Below, in pieces: positions 18,563-28,070 of a stretch of DNA of 64,000 nt; position 1 is the first letter of the stretch; each line of letters starts with the position of its first letter. Position numbers and translations under genes: made by a program. A model generated the notes under the pieces. That model ran no database searches. It worked only from the letters and a program-made list of their open reading frames with translations, and was not told where the DNA came from. The stretch is from contig NZ_OMKA01000001.1 of the NCBI RefSeq assembly GCF_900299525.1, forward strand, positions 434,001 through 498,000, given 5' to 3'. The stretch is from Aquimarina sp. Aq78. Lineage in GTDB: Bacteria > Bacteroidota > Bacteroidia > Flavobacteriales > Flavobacteriaceae.

Positions 18563-18764
18563 AAAGTATTTAAAATTAGTTTTTAATAAGCCTCTTTTTA
18601 AATCATTGCCACAATTTAAATTATAAAATATAAAAAATGTAATAAAAAAAATATAATTCTTAGTTTTTGGACTTGCTTTATTGTTCTATAACTACACAAC
18701 CCAAGCATATTACGATTCTATTTTGTATGGTAAGCGTGATTAAGGAGTATGTAGAAACTTATGA

Positions 18765-19127
18765 TTATATACCTTGAATAGCCTTAAGTAAAACTTCTAA
18801 GACTACATTTTCTTCTATTGCAGAACTTGGTGAAATTGTACGATTGAGATCTAATTGTCCTTCAGATGCTATTAACGTATTACTTTTAATAATTGTAGAT
18901 ATAATTATAGAAACCTCTTGTAGTTCTGTATTCGAAATGCTTTTTTGGGTTTCTTGTGATACTAAAACAATTTGTTTAAATTGATTAAAGTGATACACAA
19001 CCTCTGAAGCAGATAAGCAGGTTTTATTGTCTTCAATTTTAAATTGTATGGTTTTATAATCCTGACGACCCTGAATGCTAAAAATTGCAGAGTCGATTGT
19101 TTGAATTAACTGATGAGCAGTATCCAT
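18765..19127 (-). CDS. Hypothetical 120-residue protein of the patatin cluster
   Basis: Not recognised. No signal peptide or membrane segment. It has mixed alpha/beta character with FKIEDNKTCLSASEVVYHFNQF-like strands in the middle and a conserved-looking helical C-terminus (IEENVVLEVLLKAIQGI). It is last in a five-gene minus-strand run and starts 17 bp after the stop of the barrel-like gene at 19145, so it is most likely cotranscribed with it. Function unknown. Confidence 0.6.
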   Translation of the reverse strand: MDTAHQLIQTIDSAIFSIQGRQDYKTIQFKIEDNKTCLSASEVVYHFNQFKQIVLVSQETQKSISNTELQEVSIIISTIIKSNTLIASEGQLDLNRTISPSSAIEENVVLEVLLKAIQGI

Positions 19128-19144
19128 ATAGGTTTTCTTCTATA

Positions 19145-20281
19145 TTATTCTTTCATTGCAACTTTCCCTCCAAAATTTACTCCCCAATTGATTCCGAATA
19201 CTGTAACCAAATTATCATCTACAGGGAAATCTTTTCCAAAACCACCTATCAATGTGATATCTTTTGAAAGTATATATTTTAAAGTTCCTACCGAACGCTC
19301 ACTATTGATACTTCCATTACGAGAAATATATTCATATGCCAGCGAAAATCGATCTATTTCAAGTTCTACTTTTGCTCCCAGATCCCGATAAAATGTTTTG
19401 AAAAACTGGTTGTTATCGCCAATATTAAACTCATCTTCGATATATCTGGCAGTTACCAATACATTAAGATAGTTATTTCGTTCACTATCCGACCCTTCAT
19501 TTAGAATCAAACTTCCTTGCCCTGTTATCCAACTTCCAAGACGATTAGCTGTGCCAGAATCTATCTTATCTCCTTTAAACAATGCACTATATCCAATAGC
19601 TCCATCCACACTTACATAGGGTTTGGTGGTTTTTTTAAACTCTTTTAATTGCGGACTTATTTTCTCTTTTTCTTTTTTATAATGCTCAATAATAGCTTTC
19701 TCTGCTATTGCACGTTTTACAGGATCGTCTCCGCTAGCATCTGCTAATACACTAACAGGAGGGCTATCAAGGTTTTTAAGAATATCGCCAACTTTTTTTG
19801 CCTCATTATATATTTTATCTTTATCATAAAAACGTAACAAAGTTGTTCGTAATCCTATAGAATAGGTTTTTCTTTTACCTTCAATGCCTTCGAATTCTTT
19901 ATCGACATAAGCAGCAGATAATGTGGTCGTATTTAATCCTCTAAATGGTTTCTGTTTAATCTCTCCCGTGGCCTTATCCTCTTCTATACCAATATATTTA
20001 TAGTATGTTCTGTTCTTACTCTTCCGATTAATAAAAAAGTAAGGAGCTACTTCTATCGAAAAGCTTTCTCCAAAATTATTGAATACGTGTAGTGCTAATG
20101 CTTTCAGGTTAGTAGGTGTATAAATTTCTGTCGGGGACTCTCCTACTAATAAAAATGCTGGAGAACTGGGATTGCTCATAGTAAAATCGCTTAGATTTTG
20201 GTCAGTTTTACCCTCTTGTGCCGTGCCAAAATATGAGAGGTGTACTAAGACAACAATAGATAAGATAGATTTGTAATTCAT
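19145..20281 (-). CDS. Predicted outer-membrane protein of the patatin cluster
   Basis: 378 residues with a signal peptide ending near residue 21 (SYFGTAQ). The mature chain starts with a motif on ESPTEIYTPTNLKALALHVFNN (read in parts), has a central charged helical stretch (AIIEHYKKEKEKISPQLKEFKK), and contains amphipathic strands ending in a transporter-like barrel end (TVFGINWGVNFGGKVAMKE). It resembles uncharacterised Bacteroidota barrel proteins, and no family can be named. Its start is 4 bp from the stop of the 116-residue gene, so they are tightly coupled. Confidence 0.65.
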   Translation of the reverse strand: MNYKSILSIVVLVHLSYFGTAQEGKTDQNLSDFTMSNPSSPAFLLVGESPTEIYTPTNLKALALHVFNNFGESFSIEVAPYFFINRKSKNRTYYKYIGIEEDKATGEIKQKPFRGLNTTTLSAAYVDKEFEGIEGKRKTYSIGLRTTLLRFYDKDKIYNEAKKVGDILKNLDSPPVSVLADASGDDPVKRAIAEKAIIEHYKKEKEKISPQLKEFKKTTKPYVSVDGAIGYSALFKGDKIDSGTANRLGSWITGQGSLILNEGSDSERNNYLNVLVTARYIEDEFNIGDNNQFFKTFYRDLGAKVELEIDRFSLAYEYISRNGSINSERSVGTLKYILSKDITLIGGFGKDFPVDDNLVTVFGINWGVNFGGKVAMKE

Positions 20282-20285
20282 CGTC

Positions 20286-20636
20286 CTAATTTTTAATTAA
20301 TTCAATAACATCAAAAACAATGAAAAATTCATCATCAATTTTTAGTTTTTTGCCCTCATAATTTTGTTCATTTTCATCATCTTTTAAATTGATTTTAAAA
20401 ACAGTATTTTCCAGAATTGGATCAATGTTTTCATCGGTTACAAAACAGTTCGTTACTACATTAAGTTTTTTATCTACAATATCACTACTATTACCTAGAT
20501 TCGCAGAAAAGTTGTACGTGCTGCTTTTTTTTATGATTTTACTATCTAGTTTAACATTAGTACCTACTAAAGCCTCTGTGCTAATTTTTACATTAAGTTT
20601 GACCTCAGAATTAGTACTCATTTTAAATTTTTTCAT
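20286..20636 (-). CDS. Hypothetical beta-rich 116-residue protein
   Basis: Not recognised. No signal peptide. It alternates hydrophobic and polar residues throughout (EVKLNVKISTEALVGTNV, TVFKINLKDDENEQ, FFIVFDVIELIKN), suggesting a small beta-barrel or beta-sandwich. It lies 4 bp before the predicted outer-membrane gene and 130 bp after the membrane protein gene at 20767. A CAAAAATA box at 20700-20707 (plus-strand reading) may be the -7 element of a second promoter, so these last three genes could be expressed apart from the patatin pair. Confidence 0.55.
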   Translation of the reverse strand: MKKFKMSTNSEVKLNVKISTEALVGTNVKLDSKIIKKSSTYNFSANLGNSSDIVDKKLNVVTNCFVTDENIDPILENTVFKINLKDDENEQNYEGKKLKIDDEFFIVFDVIELIKN

Positions 20637-20766
20637 GGTTATATATTTGTATTTTGTAGTTGGTTACTAATCCTATAAGCTATCATCAACTTATCAGATC
20701 AAAAATACCAATAAAAAGGTACTTTTGGTCTTTGATTGGGTATATTTATAAATGAAAGATCTATAA

Positions 20767-21306
20767 TCATTTCATTTTTTTACGAAAAAAAAGAATCTCG
20801 ACCCATTTTTCCATAGTAAATACCAGGTAATAAAGTGAAATGGTTAGTGTCATTAATATAAAGAAGATCACAAAAACCCATTTCAGCCTAACAAACCAAT
20901 AAAACACATAAAATATACTGGATGCATTTTTGTTTGTATCACTACCTATCAAATCCACTAAATATAAACCACATAAATTTTCTACAATATCAAATATCCC
21001 AGGGATAAAACAAACAATAAAAAACCAAGGCCTAAGCTTTAAACTTAAGGTACCCTCAAAGACCCGAAGTGAATAATAGAAGAGAAATGAATAGGCTATA
21101 ATAAAAACAAAATCAAAATAAGTGTTGTTTTTAAAACATATTGGATTTTTAATTAAATCATTAAATTCTGACGAACAATTAGAAAATTGAATATTAATAA
21201 GATGCTCTACTTGTATCGATGGTATATATGCAAATAGAACTCCTAATATCACAACTAGTATTACATTAATTTTCCAGAGGTTGCTATAAAAATTTAGCCT
21301 TTTCAT
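20767..21306 (-). CDS. Four-helix membrane protein coupled to patatin
   Basis: 179 residues with hydrophobic helices at about 12-28, 65-83, 92-111 and 138-162. No family recognised. Between helices 1 and 2 is a non-cytoplasmic loop of about 35 residues containing two Cys (NCSS, NPICFKN). The ATG overlaps the TAA of the patatin gene by one base (TAATG), a signature of translational coupling. It is therefore likely to work with the patatin, for example as its membrane partner or inhibitor; this is inference. Confidence 0.68.
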   Translation of the reverse strand: MKRLNFYSNLWKINVILVVILGVLFAYIPSIQVEHLINIQFSNCSSEFNDLIKNPICFKNNTYFDFVFIIAYSFLFYYSLRVFEGTLSLKLRPWFFIVCFIPGIFDIVENLCGLYLVDLIGSDTNKNASSIFYVFYWFVRLKWVFVIFFILMTLTISLYYLVFTMEKWVEILFFRKKMK

Positions 21307-22859
21307 TACTTCAGGTTTTTAATTTTTTCTTCACGTATATCTTTATAGGTTGTCCAGTCAAACTGTTCAATTTGTCTGATCGCGGCATCAACACCTTTAT
21401 TAAAGAGTTTTGCTTTTTCTATATCATCCATCCAAAAGTCTAACCAATTATGATCTTTTGTATCTACAGTTACTACCCTTTTCTCAATTTCTTTATTATT
21501 AAATAGAAAATCATTGTCATAAAAATTTCTGAATGTACTTATGAAAGATGTGATATATCCGATCAATGTAATATCTTCTAGTTTTTTTACACTTTTCGAT
21601 GGGTTTATACTTTCTTTTTGATTACCTACTACCCTTTCACTAAGGAGAACACCAAACGTTGGAAATCTTGGCACAACATTATCTTTTCTATGAAATTCTC
21701 GAATAGGAAAATTAGAGAGCATTCCCCCATCCACAAACCTTGCATTAAGCTTTACTGAATTTTCGGTCTTCATTTCATTTTTATAGTGCTCTCTACCAGG
21801 AATGAAATTTTTATAAATAAAAGGAATTGACATCGTCGCCCTTAAAAATGCTGCTGGTTTTATATTCCCCGGGGTAGTCCAATAATCATCTGCCCTCTCT
21901 GGAAATTTCACAATACGATTATGAGTCAAATTAGAGGTAATTAGCACTAATCGTGGTTTGTCCCCTTTTTTTGCTTTAACCAATTTTACCAGATCCATCC
22001 TTTTTGTAAGGTCATTTTTGGTCTCTATTTGTATTGACAATAGTAGATTCTCTGCCCAACTATAGAACCTTTCTCCGGTATTAATACCAAAATCCTTGTC
22101 TAATATTTTCACAAAAAGGATATAAATAAATATTAGAAGTGCTGCAACATTTATAGTTCCTATTATAAAATCAAAAAATCGAAGTTCTGTTCCCGAAACT
22201 CCATTTGTGATATTAAAAACAATGCCAAAAAGCCCGTATATACCAACAAGAAAGCCAATGGAAAAAACACCTAAAAAAAGTTTTAAGATAATAGACTTAT
22301 AGTTTCTAAGTAATTTTTGCTGTAACCATCCAATTATTCCGTTTTTTTCCATGAACTTACTAAAATCTGTATTTGCAATGATATGAGTAAGTATTTCGGA
22401 TTTAGTAGCCTGATGTGATTTATCACTATATTGAAATTTTGAATCTTCTGCATATATAGTATTAGGGATGGACGCCAGAAATAAGGCATTGATTGCCCCA
22501 GCACTTGTTCCCCCATGACTATAAAACCGAATACCAATCTTTTCCATAATGTAGGTATACCCTAATAATGCAATTCCGTACATGCCCCCACCTTGCTGAA
22601 CCAAATCGACAACAGGTCTTTCTATAGATTCTCCTGCATAGTTTTCATTAACTGTAGCATCAGATATAAGTTCTTTTTTTATAAGACCATCAGTAGTAAA
22701 CTTGTTCTTTAATTTACGTTGCGGATCATTAATTGATTTCTCTAAAATCTCATTTGCAGTAGTAAAAAAACGAGTTGTTTTTTTTATATTCTCCTCACTA
22801 TGTATTGACATTCTAGAGGTAGTAGAAAAGCCCTTAATAATTTGTTCTTGTATATTCAT
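21306..22859 (-). CDS. Membrane-embedded patatin-like phospholipase
   Basis: 517 residues. Patatin lipid acyl hydrolase: glycine-rich oxyanion loop GGGMYG (90-95), nucleophile elbow GTSAG with Ser119, and catalytic Asp377 in FVDGGMLSNFP. The serine/aspartate dyad is intact, so it should cleave acyl chains of membrane lipids. Two transmembrane helices (about 189-216 and 228-252) are inserted inside the catalytic domain between the Ser and Asp parts, anchoring the enzyme in the membrane. Residues 1-80 are a charged helical N-terminus with no family match. It is the first gene of a five-gene minus-strand cluster. The role is unknown: lipid turnover or a membrane-damaging effector are both possible. 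Confidence 0.88.
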   Translation of the reverse strand: MNIQEQIIKGFSTTSRMSIHSEENIKKTTRFFTTANEILEKSINDPQRKLKNKFTTDGLIKKELISDATVNENYAGESIERPVVDLVQQGGGMYGIALLGYTYIMEKIGIRFYSHGGTSAGAINALFLASIPNTIYAEDSKFQYSDKSHQATKSEILTHIIANTDFSKFMEKNGIIGWLQQKLLRNYKSIILKLFLGVFSIGFLVGIYGLFGIVFNITNGVSGTELRFFDFIIGTINVAALLIFIYILFVKILDKDFGINTGERFYSWAENLLLSIQIETKNDLTKRMDLVKLVKAKKGDKPRLVLITSNLTHNRIVKFPERADDYWTTPGNIKPAAFLRATMSIPFIYKNFIPGREHYKNEMKTENSVKLNARFVDGGMLSNFPIREFHRKDNVVPRFPTFGVLLSERVVGNQKESINPSKSVKKLEDITLIGYITSFISTFRNFYDNDFLFNNKEIEKRVVTVDTKDHNWLDFWMDDIEKAKLFNKGVDAAIRQIEQFDWTTYKDIREEKIKNLK

Positions 22860-23200
22860 TTTAGAAATTACTTTTTATTACTATTAGCTATAACAGGAAC
22901 TTACCAATCTGATTAACAAATGAATAAAATCATAGTTAAGCATCTATAATGACTTAATTACTGTTAGTTAATACAAAATCGGGGTGATATTATGCAACGA
23001 TTGAAGTATTTAAAATTAATGAAAATATACTTCTAAAAAAAGAGGCAAATCCCCCTATTTTTTTTTAGAAGTATAAAAATATTCAGGATGCCTAATCGAA
23101 ATAAAATAAATATTAGTAAGTATTTTTATGATAAAAGGAGAATAACTTGACCTGAACACTCCTGAAAACAAGGTAAGGCATAACCAAAAATACTCTTAAA
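22860..23200. other. 341-bp divergent intergenic region
   Basis: Lies between the divergent patatin (minus) and metalloprotease (plus) genes and should contain both promoters. I found no good TTG/TAnnTTTG pair on either strand and no small gene. The notable content is a 16-bp perfect inverted repeat at 23026-23075, listed separately. Confidence 0.6.
23026..23075. repeat. 16-bp perfect inverted repeat in divergent promoter region
   Basis: TATACTTCTAAAAAAA at 23026-23041 is perfectly reverse-complemented at 23060-23075, with an 18-nt loop containing the GC-rich run CCCCC. It sits 126 bp before the metalloprotease start and 167 bp before the patatin start. It could be an attenuator or terminator in a long leader, or an operator. 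Confidence 0.65.
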
Positions 23201-24283
23201 ATGAAAAACTCATTAAAAAACCTATTAATTTTAAGTTTTCTTTTCATCCTTCTCTTTGGATGCTCAAAAGACAGCTTACCAGACAACGAAAATTTAATAG
23301 AAAATGGAAATGATTCGGTATTTAAAACCATAATGAATTTAGGGTTTCCAGAAAATGTTATTGAAGATTATGGAAGTTATTATTTGGTAGATGGAGATAT
23401 TGTTTTTTACAAAAACAAAAAATACCATTCTCCAGTAATAGACCCCGTAGCTAAACAAAGACGACATCCCAATTCTGTAACAATTAGCAATATTAATGTC
23501 TACATAAATCCCGGAATGAATTTGGCCTGGAGAAATGCATCTACAGCTGCTATTAACCGTTGGAATGCAGTTAACTCTAGTCTAAATTTAAATATCACAT
23601 CATCTACAGCTAATGCACATATTCGGATTATGTATGATTCGCAAGATCCAAGTGTTACTTTGGCTAACAATGTTTTTGGAAGAGGAGAATTTCCCACAGC
23701 TAATGGCCTGCCAGGTGTAAGAATATGGATAAACCCAGATTTTGCATCTAATACATTTTGTGGTGGACCTATCACTCAAAATATGAGAATTTCTAATGTT
23801 CAACATGAATTGGGGCATAATCTGGGAATTACTCATACCAATCAAGGTTTTGGAAGTTTGATTCCAGGAACACCAGGAACAGATGCACAATCTGTTATGA
23901 ATGGAGGGCAAGCCTGTACTATAAATAATTTTAGTGCTGGTGATATCACTGCTATAGAATACTTGTATCCAGTCGCTTGGGTAGGATTACCAAAAGCATA
24001 TACCAGATTCCCTGATCCAACAATATGTACAAATGTTTTTGTTCAGCAAGATTCATATATACTCCCTGTATCTCCCGGGGCAGATACCTATGAACTTACT
24101 TCGAACTCCCCCAATCTTTATGTAGATACTAATGTTAGTCCTGGACACATCATAACCATGATTACTAATCATACCGGTAATTATACGATTACACTCAAAA
24201 CTACCAATCAATATGGTAGTAGTTATGCAACTATATATGTTACTGCTATACAATGTAATGGCGGTGGCGGAATAGGGTTTTAA
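23201..24283 (+). CDS. Secreted M57-type zinc metalloprotease lipoprotein
   Basis: 360 residues. The lipobox ends at Cys21 (LLFGC). The metzincin-like zinc site is HELGHNLGITH (His202, Glu203, His206, His212), with a Met-turn at SVMNGG (Met233). This matches the dual-action HEIGH metallopeptidase family (M57, myxobacterial protease B type). Upstream strands IRIMYDS and VRIWINPD form the expected edge of the active-site sheet. Residues about 258-350 look like an Ig/PKD-type domain (DTYELTSNSPNLYV, GNYTITLKTTNQYGS), and the protein ends in a Gly-rich tail. It is a single gene followed by a strong hairpin. Confidence 0.9.
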   Translation: MKNSLKNLLILSFLFILLFGCSKDSLPDNENLIENGNDSVFKTIMNLGFPENVIEDYGSYYLVDGDIVFYKNKKYHSPVIDPVAKQRRHPNSVTISNINVYINPGMNLAWRNASTAAINRWNAVNSSLNLNITSSTANAHIRIMYDSQDPSVTLANNVFGRGEFPTANGLPGVRIWINPDFASNTFCGGPITQNMRISNVQHELGHNLGITHTNQGFGSLIPGTPGTDAQSVMNGGQACTINNFSAGDITAIEYLYPVAWVGLPKAYTRFPDPTICTNVFVQQDSYILPVSPGADTYELTSNSPNLYVDTNVSPGHIITMITNHTGNYTITLKTTNQYGSSYATIYVTAIQCNGGGGIGF

Positions 24284-24304
24284 TTCACTAGCATGAAATT
24301 CTAA

Positions 24305-24346
24305 AAAACCAACCTCTATAATCATATAGTTCTAGAGGTTGGTTTT
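24305..24346. terminator. Bidirectional intrinsic terminator
   Basis: A 14-bp perfect stem (24305-24318 with 24333-24346; AAAACCAACCTCTA arms) flanked by A and T runs. It lies between the convergent metalloprotease (stop 24283) and permease-peptidase (stop 24389) genes, so it can end both transcripts. Confidence 0.85.
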
Positions 24347-24388
24347 AATTAATAGTAATTGACTTGATTATGAAATTACCTTGTTATT

Positions 24389-27300
24389 TTACTTACTATT
24401 GATAAGTGTTTGCAGATTATCTTCAGTTTTTCTATCGATTAGTTTATTCAGCGGGTCAATACCAGCTTTGATCGGTTTTTGATCCACAAGAATTTCTAAT
24501 TGCATTACCTGATCGGTAATTTTGTGTTTCTCTAAATAAATTAACTCTTCTCCTCCATCAGGTCCTTCTCCATATACGCCAATATCAATCCAATCTTGTA
24601 TAGGTATTGATTTTTCTACTCCTGTACTATCAATACGATATTTTGTAACGTCTAATGCCAGGTTTACTTTAAATGCATTTTTTGAAAGCTCTTCATATAC
24701 TGCTTTGGTTGTCTTATTTTCATATAATGTCACTGTTTCGAATAAATCAACAATAATATACTGTAGATTATCTGGTGTGACTTCTCTAAAATAACCAAGT
24801 AAATCTATTGTAGTTGGATATCTTTCTGTCTTTGTTTTTAATAAGCCATCGTAACTATTCCAATCTCTAATAAAATTTCTTAAAGCAAGATTTACGCTAT
24901 CTTCTCCGATATAATCCTGCAAAGCATACAGATTAACCAGACCTTTACCATAATGAATATATTCTTGTTTAGATTCTACTAACGACAAAGGCATCTCACT
25001 TATTTGTTCTCCTGCCCTTCCGGTTAGGTAACGATTCATTTCTGTTTGAATAAATTGCTGTACCTTTTCGTCGGGATAAGCTTCTTTTAGGACCATGATA
25101 GCAGAATATTGAGCTAAAGCCTCAGATATCATTGATTTTCCCTGTACAGCAGCAGGGTTTACCTGGTGGCCCCACCACTGATGTGCCAGTTCATGAGCGG
25201 TTACATAAAAAGCCATATCTACATCATGTTCATCATCAATATCCATCAGGAATCCGATACCTTCAGAAAAGGGTACTGTATTTGGAAAAGATTGGGCAAA
25301 AGTCTGATAGCGAGGAAACTCTAATATTCGCATTTGCTTGTATTGGTATGGGCCGAAATGGGTACTAAAATAATCAAAAGATGTTTTCATTCCTTTCATC
25401 ATTCTGTCTAGATTATATTCATGCCCTTTGTGATAATAAATTTCTAAGTCAACAGAACTACCCAAACTATCATGTTTAGGTATCCATTTATCCTTTAATA
25501 CTTCGTACTTTGCAGAAACAATAGAATAGAAATTAGACATAGGTTTATCCATCTTATAATGATAATAGTTACGATTTCCTTCTTTCCATTTCTTTTGTAA
25601 ATATCCAGGAGCAATAGCGATTTGACTGCTATCAGTACCTATAATCATTTCAAAATTAATTTCTTCTCCATCTCCCTTTGATCTACCTTGTTTAATTGCT
25701 TGCGGATCATCTATTTTGGCTCTTCTATTTCTAGGTTTCAGATCATACTCCTCACGTTCATTATCATCATGTAATTCGAGGTTTCTATTGTATCCTAGTG
25801 TTGGGAAATGGAAATTATCGAAGAATGTTCCGTTATAAACAATTTTTGTATTTGATTTTTCTACAAAGCCATTTGTAGTAAATGTTTGTTTAAACTCCAT
25901 TTTAACAGAATCTCCCGGTTTCAGAGGTGTATTTAGCTTATAGACATAATAACTATACTCTTCATTATCATTATTAACTGTAGCTCCATTTTCAAATTCG
26001 ATATATTCAATTGCTACCTGATAATTTGGTAATTTTTGAATATGAACCTCATTAATAGCTGTATTATGCGTATTCGTTAACACATAGTATCCTTCGACCG
26101 AATAATCTCTATCGTATGGAAAAAGATCTACTTTTAAGTTTACATCTACAATTTTTGGTTGTGGCAAATACTCAAAATGTTTGAGTATTTTCTCATAATT
26201 TGCCCTATACATACTCTCTTCCTTCGGAAATGAATATTCATTAAGAATATTGGTATTGTAAAAAATATAGCTCCCTAATGATATAAAAATTATGATAGTA
26301 ACAGCACCTAGCTTTATCAAAGGCTTGGTCAATCGTTGTTTACTTAGTTTCCATCGCTTTTTTATATGTGTTTCTGTACCTCTTACAGAAAATATGGTGG
26401 TAATAATAAATAGAATAATAGAAAACAAAATCCAATATATTTTGAAACTTATGTATGGCCATAGAAAATGCCCGTAACCATTCATATCTGAATATGTTCC
26501 TAAATCTCCTCCTCCAAAAGTGTATAATCCATGATCTAACTCTAATACTTCTAGCAAAATAAATGCAACAAAGAAGAAGATTACAACCATAATATGTCCT
26601 AAGAATTTATGATTCGTCAGAACCTGAAAAAAAAAGGAAATAAATGTTAAAAGGATAAGAAATGGAAAGATTTCAATAAAAAAACCATAAAAATATACAT
26701 CCAATTCATAGTGGTAATACCCACTTAATGTTTGGAAAATTACTCCTGCCAATATTAAAGCTGACATTAATACTATATATATAAGTATAAGCCCAATAAA
26801 TTTACCTGCCAAATTGATAAAATCAGATAAGGGTATGGCATCGTAGATACCATTCAATTTCGTATCTCTTTCTTTCCATACAAGTTCGCCAGAATAAAAT
26901 AAAAGAATCATTAAGAAGAAATATATAGACATTTCCTGAAGCTCTTCGACTATAATATATGTAGTGGGATAACTATTAACACCATAAGAAGTTCCCAGGT
27001 TTATAGAATTGATAAATATGATACTCATCCCACAAATAACAATAGCCCAGAATGAAGTTTCTTTAAGAATTGATTTAAAATTAAATAAGACGTGCTTCCA
27101 GAATTGAAAAATAGTAGCTTTGGTACCAAAGTATAAGTCAGCCTTTGGAACTTGACTATCCAAATGGTGTACAGTAGACTTGTTTTCTTCTTCAGAAATA
27201 GCTATTAGTTTCTTTTTTGAGGCTTTGCCTCTAATCAAATTGAAATTAAACTTATAATACCCTATCATCAAAGTAATTATCCCTAACCCTATCCATAGCA

Positions 27301-28021
27301 ACCTGTTGTATAGTAGTACTCCTTCTATAGGAAGCATTAATATACCTCGTTCTGCTTTGGTCCAGAATTGAGTTAATACGCTAATCGTTTGAAAGGAAAA
27401 AGGGTCCAGTAGAGCAGCAAAAAAGCGATTATCTGGATTCTTTAATAATGTAAGTGTTACGATATATGCCATCAATAAAAACACACCCTGAATGTATACC
27501 ACCATCAATTTTCGGCTTAAAGCACCTCCAACATAAAAGACTGCCCCACAAAAGAATATATTGGGTATAACCAGATACAGGAAAGGCTGTAGATAATGCC
27601 AGAAATTGAAAGGTAACATAACCTCTGCATCACGCCAAGGCATAAACTCACCTAACATAAGTCCAAAAAGCAAACCACAGAAAATAAAAAGTAATATGAT
27701 AAATGATCCTATAAAACGTCCAATTAGATAATCCCTTTTTTTAATAGGATTTATAAACATTAGAGATTCCATATTATGATCAAAATCTCTTAAAGCAGCT
27801 ACTCCCATGATCATAGAAGTAACCATAGTAAAAAAAGCAGAGACAATTGCCATTATTCTAGCTATATCCTGAGGAGAATTTGTTCCCATAGCACCAGAGT
27901 TTCTATCCATAAGAAAATCTGCAGCTACTATAGAAAATAAAAACACAATAGCAAAGTATATATAGGTATCAGGGCGTTTGGCTCTGTACTTAATTTCGAA
28001 TTTTAGTATTTCGTACCACAT
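24389..28021 (-). CDS. ABC-2 permease fused to M1-type peptidase (module 1)
   Basis: 1210 residues. About residues 18-590 hold two sets of hydrophobic helices with an ABC-2 permease pattern, including the segment DFDHNMESLMFINPIKKRDY and the repeated GELVWKERDTKLNGI-like loop. After the last helix, the extracytoplasmic part (about 620-1210) is an M1 gluzincin fold: zinc site HELAHQWWGHQ (His943, Glu944, His947) with Glu967 as third ligand and the YGKG tyrosine. The GXMEN motif that defines M1 aminopeptidases is replaced by PFSEGIGF. The protein probably couples transport by the adjacent ATPase to cleavage of a peptide outside the cytoplasmic membrane; the substrate is unknown. A paralogue is at 45991-49584. 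Confidence 0.88.
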   Translation of the reverse strand: MWYEILKFEIKYRAKRPDTYIYFAIVFLFSIVAADFLMDRNSGAMGTNSPQDIARIMAIVSAFFTMVTSMIMGVAALRDFDHNMESLMFINPIKKRDYLIGRFIGSFIILLFIFCGLLFGLMLGEFMPWRDAEVMLPFNFWHYLQPFLYLVIPNIFFCGAVFYVGGALSRKLMVVYIQGVFLLMAYIVTLTLLKNPDNRFFAALLDPFSFQTISVLTQFWTKAERGILMLPIEGVLLYNRLLWIGLGIITLMIGYYKFNFNLIRGKASKKKLIAISEEENKSTVHHLDSQVPKADLYFGTKATIFQFWKHVLFNFKSILKETSFWAIVICGMSIIFINSINLGTSYGVNSYPTTYIIVEELQEMSIYFFLMILLFYSGELVWKERDTKLNGIYDAIPLSDFINLAGKFIGLILIYIVLMSALILAGVIFQTLSGYYHYELDVYFYGFFIEIFPFLILLTFISFFFQVLTNHKFLGHIMVVIFFFVAFILLEVLELDHGLYTFGGGDLGTYSDMNGYGHFLWPYISFKIYWILFSIILFIITTIFSVRGTETHIKKRWKLSKQRLTKPLIKLGAVTIIIFISLGSYIFYNTNILNEYSFPKEESMYRANYEKILKHFEYLPQPKIVDVNLKVDLFPYDRDYSVEGYYVLTNTHNTAINEVHIQKLPNYQVAIEYIEFENGATVNNDNEEYSYYVYKLNTPLKPGDSVKMEFKQTFTTNGFVEKSNTKIVYNGTFFDNFHFPTLGYNRNLELHDDNEREEYDLKPRNRRAKIDDPQAIKQGRSKGDGEEINFEMIIGTDSSQIAIAPGYLQKKWKEGNRNYYHYKMDKPMSNFYSIVSAKYEVLKDKWIPKHDSLGSSVDLEIYYHKGHEYNLDRMMKGMKTSFDYFSTHFGPYQYKQMRILEFPRYQTFAQSFPNTVPFSEGIGFLMDIDDEHDVDMAFYVTAHELAHQWWGHQVNPAAVQGKSMISEALAQYSAIMVLKEAYPDEKVQQFIQTEMNRYLTGRAGEQISEMPLSLVESKQEYIHYGKGLVNLYALQDYIGEDSVNLALRNFIRDWNSYDGLLKTKTERYPTTIDLLGYFREVTPDNLQYIIVDLFETVTLYENKTTKAVYEELSKNAFKVNLALDVTKYRIDSTGVEKSIPIQDWIDIGVYGEGPDGGEELIYLEKHKITDQVMQLEILVDQKPIKAGIDPLNKLIDRKTEDNLQTLINSK

Positions 28022-28070
28022 AATATTAGTTGAGATTAGTTTGAAATGAAAATATTAGATCTGTCTATAT

